Shown: positions 13,626 through 24,600 of the stretch, in pieces
How the letters are laid out: every line of letters starts with the position of its first letter
Position numbering within the stretch: position 1 is the first letter of the stretch
Assembly: GCA_034670405.1 (NCBI GenBank)
Contig: JAXDDX010000071.1
Span: 1 to 64,000 of the forward strand
Direction of reading: 5' to 3'
Length of the DNA stretch: 64,000 bases
Origin: Hoplostethus atlanticus
Taxonomy: Eukaryota; Chordata; Actinopteri; Trachichthyiformes; Trachichthyidae
The notes under the pieces: generated by a model
Database searches by the model: none
Told to the model about the DNA's origin: nothing
What the model saw: the letters and a program-made list of their open reading frames with translations, nothing else
Made by a program: the position numbers and the translations under genes

Positions 13626-13631
13626 ATTAAA
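13626..13631 (+). terminator. cbx6: Candidate poly(A) signal of cbx6
   Basis: ATTAAA in TTTTAATTAAAAGC, followed about 20-30 bases later by a GT/T-rich stretch. This is a variant signal, with no transcript evidence. Confidence 0.35.
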
Positions 13632-13759
13632 AGCTCAATGAAAAGCATTTTGGTGTCTTTGGCTTGTTCAAGTGTTGTTTCATATTTTCTGGTGCTTTTG
13701 TGTAGACATACTTCAGTCGTTACAACATTAGGGTGTAGGTTTGCGATATCTAGTAGAAG

Positions 13760-13875
13760 GGTGACCTAGCAGTTAACAAGCCCGTCATGAAACCAAAAGG
13801 CCCTGGATTTGATACCCCATGATCCAAAGTGTCCTTGAGGAAGACACTGAAGCTGCCGGCTCCAGGGCTGTTCTG
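13760..13875 (+). mobile_element. tRNA-derived SINE relic
   Basis: GGGTGACCTAGCAGTTAACA, then a B-box-like 'ggatttgataccccatg' and 'gtccttgaggaagacactga'. The head matches the opposite-strand copy near 41100-41170. Confidence 0.6.
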
Positions 13876-14289
13876 CACTCTGACTTCCCGGTGGATGTGG
13901 GCCAGCAGAAGGACAAATTAAATAAATAGAATCACAAACGTACAGTATTTGTTTTTTTATGTTGAGATAGTTCAATCCTCAGCAAGGATCCAGCCACAAA
14001 CGTTAAACTATGATACACAGGCATTTTGTGAAAATGAAAATGACCCATTTTTTGCAACTACTGGCATCAACATGACTTTCCCATACTAAATATGATCCTT
14101 GTTGTCGACCGTGGTATTGTTCGAGGTAACGCATCCCATTCCTGATGCAAACCATGCAGATCTCACAAGATGGCTCGAATATCAAACAAGAATATAAAAA
14201 CAAGAAAAATACATTTCCTGGAGAAACTGTGTGGGTTAGCTGAGAGCTGCTGGGAGTGTTTGGTTTAGCTTTAAAGGTGAACAAATTTA

Positions 14290-16125
14290 ATTCAACCGAT
14301 AAAAGATCTCGTTATTATAGGATAAAGATCTCATTATTGTGAGATAAATATCTTGTTATTATGACAAAGATCTCGTTATTATGAGATAAAGATCTTGTTA
14401 TTATGAGTTAAAGATCTTATTATGACAAAGATCTCGTTATTATGAGATAAAGATCTTATTATGAGTTAAAGATCTTATTATGACAAAGATCTTGTTATTA
14501 TGGGATAAAGATCTTATTATGACAAAGATCTCGTTATTATGGGATAAAGATCTTATTATGACAAAGATCTCGTTATTATGGGATAAAGATCTCATTATTA
14601 TGACAAAGATCTTACTATGAGATAAAGATCTCAATATTAGCAGAGAAGGAACTCAATCAATGGAAGTGCAGGTTGGTCTGTGCAGTAGCCAACCAGAATG
14701 CATTTCAGATGCATTTATATCCGTGAAGCGTGCCATATTGGCTCAATTGATCTTGAAGGAATAGTGTAACATCAAGTAGATCTGTGTGCAACCCTAAAGT
14801 CTTACAGTTTTTCTCAGTCGCTTTAGTACATTTCTCGAATCATCCTTAAGATTTGCAAAACAGTAAACGCATTTCTCGAAACAATTGGTCCAAACAGCAC
14901 CACACAATGGATTACCTGCAAAAGCCCGTAACTTGCTCAAAATCCTTAGTTCATCTCTCAAAAGTAAATCTTTACGTCAACGAACATGTCAGTGCCATCA
15001 GAATGACAAGTCCTTGTGTCATTGAGTACAAACAAGATAGTCAGAATGTTTAGCCATGTTGTCAATATAACAGTTACTCTGATGGAAACTATGGCGAAGG
15101 GTTTGATGACAATGATTGAAAATACACAAGGCTGCACTTTTTTTGTATGGCATTATTGGCATATATCAATTTCAAAAGACATATACAACCAATAATTGTA
15201 TATATATAATATAATAATTGTTATATATTGACATATATAACCATAATTGTCATTTGCCTAAATGTGCTAAAACATTTGCAGATGGTAACAAAGAGAAATG
15301 CTCTTTCTGTTGTGCACAGGTAACAACATATTGGTTTGACGACTTCAACTGTCATTGGAGAATTGAGCCAAAGCAACTGAGAAAAACTGGAGTGAAAGTC
15401 AAGATTCATCAATTCAGAACACATTTACAAAAAAAGTCTAATAGAAATGGTTGACATGCTTGATATGCTTGACAGATTATGACAACTGGTTCAACCATTC
15501 TGCATGTAATGACATAAGCAATGAACTAGTACCTAGATGTTCTGGGGGGTGAGACTATTTAACAGAGAACCAATATAATACATTTTGATCAACATGACAT
15601 AAACTATTGATAATGTAGGAAACAGCAGACAGTTGGACATAACCATTTGCATGAATGTGCCAAAGCATTTGCAATTTGTTCAAAAGAATGAGAAGCTGCT
15701 TTTATGATGTGCACAAGTGACTAGATGATGTGGAGGTTGAACAAGGAGTTTTGAGAATTTCAATTCTGATCTGAGAAAGCGACCAAAGCAATTGAGAAAA
15801 ACTGTAATATGCCTGTGTAAAGTGGATGAACTGACAATATTATTCAATGCCTCTCCCAATCTCCCAATGCCTTAAACCAAGAGGGGGGGAAAAAACAAAA
15901 AACTAAATTAAATAAAATATCTGTATCATGATGGCCTTTCCAGATATCCCCACGTCTGCCTGCCTGCCTCAATGTGTCCCCTCATATTTAAAAAAAAAAT
16001 CAAAATAACAAGATCCTTTTCTCATAATAACCAGATCTTTATCTCATAGTTTTAAGATCCCTTTCTCAAAATAACGAGATCCTTTTAATGATAACAGTGA
16101 GATCTTTATCACATACTAACGAGAA
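14290..16125. mobile_element. Nested inverted-repeat element with arrays of an AAAGATCTCGTTATTATGAG motif at both ends
   Basis: From about 14300 to 14640 a roughly 20-40 base motif (AAAGATCTCGTTATTATGAG and variants) is repeated more than ten times. From about 16005 to 16120 the same motif occurs in reverse complement (for example CTCATAATAACCAGATCTTT). Inside, a second inverted pair is seen: CAGTTTTTCTCAGTCGCTTT near 14807, and its complement ending near 15813, with another complement copy near 15370-15391. The structure suggests a DNA transposon or foldback element with a second element nested in it. No transposase ORF was found, so it is non-autonomous or decayed. Superfamily not assigned. 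Confidence 0.55.
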
Positions 16126-16854
16126 AAGATGTCGTAGATGTCGTAATCCCGAGTGATCTGTTTTTCCTCGATTTAGTGCAATACGGTGCAATAATGAGTT
16201 AAACACATGAGAGAACATTATGTTGACGGAACTTTGGAAACGGAACCCCAAGAGACACCGTAAGCTTTTTTTTCGTTGCCCTTCAGGCCTCCGTAGTACG
16301 CAGCCAGGACGCTGAGAACTAAGAACCAAAAAAAAGCAGGCGTCTTTTTCAAAACGAAAGCGTCTTGACAGCTGTTGTGCATTTTTTAAAACTTGCTCAA
16401 TAAGTTGGCCTTCAACTTTCTTATTTGAAAAATGCACAGTACCACAGCTCACAGGAGCAACATGGCAGATAAATACAGAAGGAAAAGTAAGTGACCTTTT
16501 CATTGTTGCGCGAAACCTGAAGGAAAAGACATCCAGATGAACTAAATAATTAAGTAATAATAGACAAAGATAAGGGGAAGACGATAACAAATCACCACAA
16601 GAAAACTAACTTAGAAATGATTTCTTTTTGAATTTGTTTTGAAAAGGACTGCTGCATCTGGTGTTGCAGAGATGCTCTGTCTTCCTCTTTCTTTGCAGTA
16701 ATGGTTATTGCATTCTAACCAAGCAGTGAGTGACATTCAGTTTGAAGTGGAGGAAGTCCAGGTCCAGGGCGTCTCTTTTGGAAGACCCTCAGCATCCTTT
16801 CTATACTCAATCCAGCTGTTTACTACAGCTAGGTCACAAGCATGAGTGATCTTT

Positions 16855-19800
16855 CTGTTGAGCTGGAAGAACACTTGGCAGGGCTTCATCTATCCATGCC
16901 AGCCCAACACATCAGAGCCACGGTGTGTATTACAGTCTCCGAGATTTGGCTGCAGTTTCCATTATTTTGTGTGTTATCATACAAAAGGTAGTTGGTGGCT
17001 CCAAATGACAGCGAGAGTGCTTTCTGCTGTTTAGGAGACAGTTTGTATTTCGCTCTTAGTTTCAAATGCATCACTTCCTGTGGGCGGAGAAGTGTACATA
17101 CCCAGCACCAAAGAGTTTAAAAACCTAGAGGAAGCAGTCCTTATCTACACAGTAAACCCAATGTGGTCTCATAACAAGGATGCCATTGCAGGTAGAGTTA
17201 GAAAGCTCCACAATACAAACAACACTATATTCTTCTTTTACACTGCTTCTTCATTTGTGATTTATTGGTGACTGAGATGAACCTGATCATTACTTCCACT
17301 CAGTGGTAAGAGGGTGATCGACTTTCGATTTCCCCAATAATACTTAATTTCTCATGAGTGTAATTTAAAACTTTAATTTCATTGGGGTATGAAAGTAAAC
17401 AGTCACAACAACACAAAGAATAATTGTCATTAGTCCTATTGGCCCATGAACAAGATAACTTGTGTTAAAAGTTGATGTTTTGATGCCTTATTTTCATTGA
17501 TACTCCATTCTGATGTTGCTAAAGTACAGTTTCTACAAACTTGTACAACTAACTTATTTTCTTCGGCTGGTCATCTTCAAACCTACTTCAGATCAGTCGC
17601 AACCATTACACCCCGTTATGTTGATGGTGGCTCTGAAATTGACTGCTTCCTGAATAGAAAGACTTTAAATATGTGATCCTTGAATATCATGATTTGTCAT
17701 TGAAAATCTCTTTTACAAAATAAAGTGCTGTCATTTCATTTCTGACTGACTCAGGCCCAGATGTATGACCTCAGGCCCAGACCCAACTGCTGCTGTAAGT
17801 CAACAGGAGACTAAATGCACCGATGCTGTTGATGTTTTTTCAGCAATAACTAACAAACCTGTTCATATTTCCTCAGTTAAGAAGAGTGACCCAGTGACCA
17901 TGTAAGTAACAAGCTCTGTTGAATTCACATGACTGAAAATTACATTTGCACTGAGCAGCTTTGATCAAAACGTGTCTCACTGTAAAAATAGGAATCTGAT
18001 GTTTCAGTTATGATAAACTATTGATCCTGAGGGGAAAAGAATAAAACAGAACGTATTGAAGATGCAGCGTTTTCATCGTGCTAATGCAGAGATCGTACTG
18101 GCTTGATGAGTCCGTTTATCGAGTAGTTCTCTTGTCTCTGAAGGTACCACCAGCATAAGGAAGAGTGGGGAAAATGTGTATTTTCCTGGAGAAAAGGATA
18201 GGAGACCCCTGCGCAGGGAGATCAGAGTATGGAACAAACTCTTTAGTGCAATGAGCTGCTGTAGTGTTTGGTGGGAATGAAAACCCGTAGGCTCTCCAGC
18301 TCTCTTGCCTTAATTGTTTTCATTCTTAATATGTACGCTACATTGAAAAGACATTTTCAAGCAGTACACATGCATTGATAACTGTTGTATAAAAATCTTG
18401 ACTGTGATTTTAGGTACTTTTGTGATGTTATTTCGCGGTATTTGCCAAATGAACTCAAAATCACACAGACTCGCCATTATTATTGATATAGTATTGGGTA
18501 CTTCCATGACATGAGACTGATAATTCAAGCATGTAGGATATTTTTTTTTACTGTTGTGGAAATATCATGATTTGTCATTGAAAATCACTTTTCAAAATAA
18601 AGTGTTGTCATTTCATTTGTGACAGACTCGGGCCCAGACTCATGACCTCAGGCCCAGACCCAAGTCCTGTAAGTCACCAGGAGACTGAATGCTTATTGAT
18701 GTTTTCATAGTAATAATTATAAACCTGTTGATATTTTCATCATTATTGAATCAAATTAATTATTGTTCCACTCATCCGCCCAGCCCCAGTTACAACCGTT
18801 AAGAAGAGTGACCCAGTGACCAAGTAAGTAACGAGCTCTGTTGAATTCACATGACTGAAAAATTACATTTGCACTGAGCAGCTTTGATCAAAACTCTCAC
18901 TTATGTGTTTTGTGTGTGTGTCCTTTAAAAATACGAATCTGATGTTTCAGTTAAGATAAACTATTGATCCTGAGGGGAAAAGAATAAGACAGAACGTATT
19001 AAACATACAGTGTTTTCATCGTGCTAATGCAGAGATCGTACTGGCTTGATGAGTAAGGTGTCGATGATGTAGTTCTCTTGTCTCTGAAGGTACCACCAGC
19101 ATAAGGAAGAGTGGGAACATGTATATTTTCCAGGAGAACGGGATAGGAGACCCAGGCGCAGGGAGATCAGAGTATGGAACATATCTTGAATAGAGGAACA
19201 GACCTCACATCCAGTCCTTTCAGCCCATCCCACAACACAGGGTGCACTCATAGTTTCTAAAATGTCTTAAGTGTTTGCACAGGTTTTCACTCTGTCACTC
19301 TCTGGGGTGGGAGGCGGATATCTTGCACCTCCAACTAATCAATTCCTACCATCAAATTCATAGATTCAGATTCAGTTATTCTGTTCTCTGCTTGGTTAAA
19401 CCCGTTCTGTAAAATGTGTAATGTTGGCCATCATCTACTGTACTGTTGCAACACAAATAACTTCTAGGATGGATTTCATGTTCATGGCGCCCCTGACTAG
19501 GCTGCTTCTTGAATATAACTACTTGCAATATGTGATCCTTGAATATCTATTTGTCATTGGAAATCACTCTTACAAATTAAAATGCTGTCATTTCATTTCT
19601 GACAGACTCGGGTCCAGACTCGTGACCTCAGGCCCGGACCCAAGTCCTGTAAGTCAACAGGAGACCTAACACACCGACGCATAATGTTCAGGAAACAGAT
19701 CTTTTTTTTTAGAAGCTGACAATGTCATGCTTGTACTGTTTTAGTCTTTCCTAGAGAATATTCTGTTTTACTGCATTGTATGTTGGTTTGGTACGAGACC

Positions 19801-20701
19801 GTACAGAGGAACAAACTGGGAGGGTTGTGCAAACCTGAGGGAAAATCACTGGGGTGCAACAGACTGACTTGTACCAGCTGTACCTTACCGGTCCATGTCA
19901 GTGCTGTTGTAACTGTTTTTACACGTATGCTACAGTGTGTTTTATGTAATATGCTGCAACCTGAATAGCCTCATTGAGGACATTAAGGTTTTTCTAATCT
20001 AATCTAATAATGATGCTTTCATAGCAATAATGTTCATATTTCCTAATCAAATTAATTATTGTTTCAGTGATCCGCCCACGCCCGCTTTCAAGAACCTTTA
20101 AAAAGAGTGACCCAGTGGCCATGTAAGTAACAAGCTCTGTTGAATTCACTTTGCTGAAAATTAAATTTGCACCGAGCTTTGATCGAAACGTGTCTCACTT
20201 TAAAATATGAATCTGATGTTTCAGTTGAGATAAACGATTACAATTACAACACGTAGAACATATAGAAGATACAGCATTTTCACCGTGCTAATGCAGAGTT
20301 TGTATTGGCTTGATGAGTAAGTTCTTTATTGTGTAATTCTCTTGTTTCTGAAGGTACTTCAAGTATAAGCGGGAACAGGAAAGGTTCAAGGTTCCAGGAG
20401 AAAAGGACAGGAGACCCCTGCGCAGGGAGATCAGAGTATGGAAAATATCTTGAATAGAAGAACAAATTCTTTAGTTTGTGTCAGACTTATGGACAGATGC
20501 ATATCCAGTCCTTTCAGCCTATACCACAATGCAATTCATATTATGTGAAGACTTGTTTGTTTGTTTTTTGTTCTAGTCTAAGTATACGTGCCCAATACCT
20601 ACGTTGTGCCAACCAAGAAGAAGAGCTCCGCCCTCCGGTGGCAGGTCAAGAACAATTTAGCCAACAGTCTCTTGCCGTCCAGACTCGATTACCAATTTTA
20701 G
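16855..20701 (+). pseudogene. hyls1 (pseudogene): Partial tandem copy of hyls1 with exons 7-9 present three times
   Basis: Exon-like blocks match the 3' half of the intact gene in order. Copy A: exon-6 remnant 16855-16922 with a large internal deletion, exon 7 at 17749-17794 (acceptor AG is TG), truncated exon 8 at 17877-17901, and exon 9 at 18144-18226 (one base too long, frameshifted). Copy B: an intron-6-like segment from about 18245, exon 7 at 18626-18668, exon 8 at 18772-18823 (acceptor AG is AC), exon 9 at 19090-19171 (open). Copy C: exon 7 at 19606-19648, exon 8 at 20068-20122, exon 9 at 20354-20435, no exon 10, and terminal exon 20577-20701 with about 10 bases missing, which breaks the frame. 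The 3' UTR similarity continues past 20701 to an AATAAA at 20799. Exons 1-5 are absent. A non-coding relic is the best reading; copy C exons 7-9 could still splice. Confidence 0.8.
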
Positions 20702-21675
20702 GTCTTATGCTCTTGCACATCCCTTTTACATACTTTTATTAAAACTTTGCATTGGTTTTATCATTATTTATTGATGAGGTTTTTTGTTTGTTAAACGTAA
20801 TAAACACATAACGAAAACAACTGTGTCCATGAATTAATTGAATATATTACATGTATTTTTTCCCCCAGGACTTCTATCTATGGGAAGTTTTAGAAGTAGG
20901 GCAGTTTAAACGGTTACAGATGTGGAATGGCGATAGTGCCAAAGCAGCTTTTATTCCAAAAACTTGACAGTGAGGACGAGTGTCTTGTTTCAGCATGTTG
21001 TGTCCGAAATAGAATAAATGAATCAATCCAGTTCTGTGGATATTCCCTTCGGTTATAATGGTGTTTTACGGACCTCCAGCCACAAGTCTCCGTGAGGGGG
21101 CGCTGTTTTTAAAACAAGGTCGTGTGACACAGAGAGGGGTAACTCAGATCCGCGAAGAAATGAGCAGGCGTCCTTTTCAAAACAAGAAGCGTTTTAACGG
21201 CTGTTGTCTTGGCACTGTGTGACTGAGCATGTAAACAATACAACACGCCCTGTTTTAGTGTTAACATTATACTGGTAACATTAACGTCATGCATTCGTTG
21301 TAATAGCGAAATGGGCTGTGTGCAGGTGAGAAACAAACCCGTCAATTGTGTCCTACAAGCTAACATTGTGTAGTTGTGTTTAAGGGACTAGTTTGATGTT
21401 GTCCGCTAGACTGCTAGCTAGCGTGAGCTAACTCAACCACATTAACCGTTAGCTGTAGCGACGATACGGTACGACCCCTTCACTCTTGTGTGGAGAGCCT
21501 CCTTTCAACTTGCTTTACCATTTCTACTTGTCTTGTGTTCATTTATCATCATCTCCTTGTTATCTTTGTATTTTATTACACAATTATTCAGTTTATCGGG
21601 TTGATTTTTCATTCAGGTTTCATGCAACAATCTACCTCCTGCTCCTGAAGCTGCTCTCCCACCCCGTGAGAAAAC
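20702..21675 (+). promoter_or_regulatory. Pseudogene 3' flank and hyls1 promoter/5' UTR region
   Basis: The first 150 or so bases resemble the hyls1 3' UTR. From about 21060 the sequence is CpG-containing and probably holds the hyls1 transcription start. A 5' UTR intron with acceptor TTCATTCAG near 21618 would fit. Parts of 21150-21210 and 21546-21630 have counterparts near 16330-16380 and, in inverted orientation, near 16500-16585. Confidence 0.4.
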
Positions 21676-24600
21676 ATGGACAACCTGGATTTCTCAGAAG
21701 AGGAAATTCAGGAACAACTGGCGATACTGGGCTACAAAAATATACCAAAACACACCCTGCGTGAATTCAAACGAGGTTAGACTCTAAAACACATACTATC
21801 TATCTAGCTGTCGACTTAATTTGTCTTGAAGTGTCGTGAGCTGTACATTGTATTTTGTCACAAATCAGAGATGAAATGAGAAAATGTCAGTATATACCTG
21901 TATCTACCGATCTGCTGGTATCAGTGTGTTTGCTGAGATGTAATGACATGGGCAAAGTAGTAACCGTAGTAAAGCTGTCACTCTTTTTATAATCTTAGAT
22001 CTTGATGAACTGATTCTACCTGAAATATCGAAAAGTCTTGCCTCGTCCAGTGAGCTGAATGCCACCCCTCCTCAGCCAAGTCCTCCCGCCTACACCAACG
22101 AGAAAGGTAGGGATTCTTGCTTGACATTTTGTGATAATAACTGTATTTATATAGTGCTTTTCTGAAGAAAGGGCGCAAAGTGCTGTGAAGTAAAAGGAAC
22201 AAAACAAACATGTCAACAATCAGATGTAATAAAGAGAAGCCTTTTTCTGGCTTCATTAAGGCCCAGTCAGCAGAGCAGAAATTGCATGAGAAAATGTAAT
22301 GGTAGTGTTATACAGATAAACATTTAAGATGTTTTGATGTTCCCCATTAGTTGTGTTGTTGTAGGCTAATTGACTAATTCTGTTTTTATCTTCACAGTTA
22401 ATCAGTATTATATTGCAGCCCCTGATGATGGGTATTTCTTGGATGCTGATAAACCAAGCCATGTCAGACAGGTATGCATTCACCACCACATCTGGCTATG
22501 AATTTAATAAAGCTTGAGTATAGGATGTCGTTTAGCTACTTAGCTGTGGCAAATGTAAAATTCCCATTGTTTACAATAGCACTTTAAAGGAAAACTCGAC
22601 CCTAAAATTATACACTTAAAAAAAAGAAGCTATTTCCAACACAGCGACAATGGAGTTTGATTGATTTTGTTTTTGTACCGGGCACAGCTCACCACAGTAT
22701 TTCTCTCCATTTTTTTTTTTGACTCTCTTCAACTTCACGTATGCAGCACAGAAAACCCCTTACCATGAAGGTTGTTGAAGGACATTCTTGAAAATGTATG
22801 AAATCAAAACCACTAACTGAAGTAGAAGTAGAGGAGGCAGGTCATGAAGTCTGTACTCTCACTGAGAAATCTGTGTTTGAGCTCTCAAAGTAACTTTTCC
22901 TGCAGCAAAAGGATCATGGTTGCATCAGCATTGTCAAGCCAGCGACAGATAGCCAGAATAATATTGACAGTGAGGTGACTCATCCTTCAAAGTAAAAGCA
23001 CTTTGGAAAAAATGATAATAATTAAGTATTGGGGTGTACAGAACAACAAAAATGTAACCAAATAATCATTGAATTCATTATTATTGTATTAAATATCAAG
23101 TGAGACTAGCTGGAAAATAGATGCAATACACCAATAGTGTATTATTAAAAGCATACCAGAAACCGTATCAACATGTCTACTCTTTTGTAAAAATCCAATT
23201 TAATGTATAGCAGAGGTACAATTGTGAACATTATGGCAAGCACAGGGAATTTTCAGGGTTCTGTGATACTTTTAGGACAGGGACCAAAACTGGGATGGAA
23301 ACAAAATTAAAAATACCCCGAAGCTCTATTGCTGCATAAAAATACCAAGGAAACATCTTGAATAGAATTGAATTTGGCACGTTATTAATTAATACTTGCA
23401 TTATTCCCAACACAGGTGCTCACCTTTTGTCAAAACAGAGGCTATAGAACAAGGCAGGAGCAGCACTCTGTAACCTCACAGCTGCCGCTGTCTCCAGAAG
23501 TGGAGCTGGAGCCAGAGGACAGCCAGCACCCACCTGACACCGACAGCCACACATCCACCCCCGACAGAGGAACCCATGGGAGACACTTCATCAGAAGAAA
23601 GGTCTTGAGGTAAAGTTAAACACTCCATCCAGACTAAGGATTGGTCTTGTTTTCTGTAAATCACTTTGTGACGAATCTGGTTGTTAACTAGTAATAGTAA
23701 GAAGGTGTAATAAAAGTGTTTGAAAGGACGTGTATGAAATTTTGAGAGTAATAATGTTTTGACACCCTGTTGACTTGCAATGTTAAAAAAAAATGCTCAA
23801 AGAGGCAGATACCAATTTGTCAGAAACAAAAACTCAGATGTGAACCTTTTGAATGTCCTAATTAATGGCTTGATTATTGATCAACTATTAACAGTATCTC
23901 TATTGTGTTTTTTCCACCTAAAGGAAACATAAAGGACAATTCCTTGTCTGTGATGAGTCGGTGCACAGCGAAGAATCAGGTAAGGAAGACTTAATTGTTA
24001 TCTCCATTTACAGAAACCATTCAAAGGTCTTCTGATAGTAGTCGATATTTGAAGAGTTCCGAAATTAGATATACACCATTTGAAATATTTAACATAATAA
24101 ATGACCATGATAATGTTATTGGAGGTACACACAAAGAGGCAGAGATGCAATCCCCTTGGTCACCAGTATTTGGTGTTGTTTGGTGTTGTTCGGAATAGAG
24201 CAATGGGAATAGGCTACTGTTGAGGCTCCTGGGTATCAGCTAATCCTCTTAGCGCTTGCTTAAAGCCATCTGCCTCAACAGACCACATACTATATACACC
24301 TTAGCAGGAATGCAAGACCTCTTCTCCCTCTCGCCACCATGTATAAAATGTACAATACTCAATGGGACCAGGAGAGTGATGAGAAGAGCTCCTTCAGCTC
24401 CTCATTTTGGTCTGATGGAGAGGGGGAGGAGGAGATTGAGCGAGTGAGTTACGGGGAAGACTGTGAACCTGCCATGACCACTGAGGAGACTCTCCAAGAC
24501 CCTTCAGGGGAGCAACAGCCTGAGCTGAACAAACAGGGGGAGGCTTTGGAAGAGGAAAGGAACGACGAAGAAAGATGTAGCAGTGGTACTGGTAGTCCGG

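Larger units (their letters stand above)
9782..13650 (+). other. cbx6: Probable long 3' UTR of cbx6
   Basis: No supported coding exon follows the cbx6 stop for several kilobases. The sequence becomes AU-rich with T tracts, typical of a vertebrate 3' UTR, and an ATTAAA variant poly(A) signal lies at 13626-13631. Vertebrate CBX6 transcripts have long 3' UTRs, so the assignment is reasonable but inferred. The stretch includes a G15 run near 11133, a tRNA-like SINE near 12015-12125 and a GAT-type repeat at about 13453-13500. Short ORFs in it have no recognisable product. Confidence 0.5.

Noticed and set aside
16066..16590. 174-codon minus-strand ORF
   Set aside because: Its N-terminal half matches non-coding 5' flank of hyls1 in inverted form and the rest has no family resemblance. 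It is better explained as rearranged repeat/flank DNA.
20476..20742. 88-codon ORF over the last exon of the hyls1 relic
   Set aside because: It reads the exon in the wrong frame. The native frame is broken by a deletion of about 10 bases.
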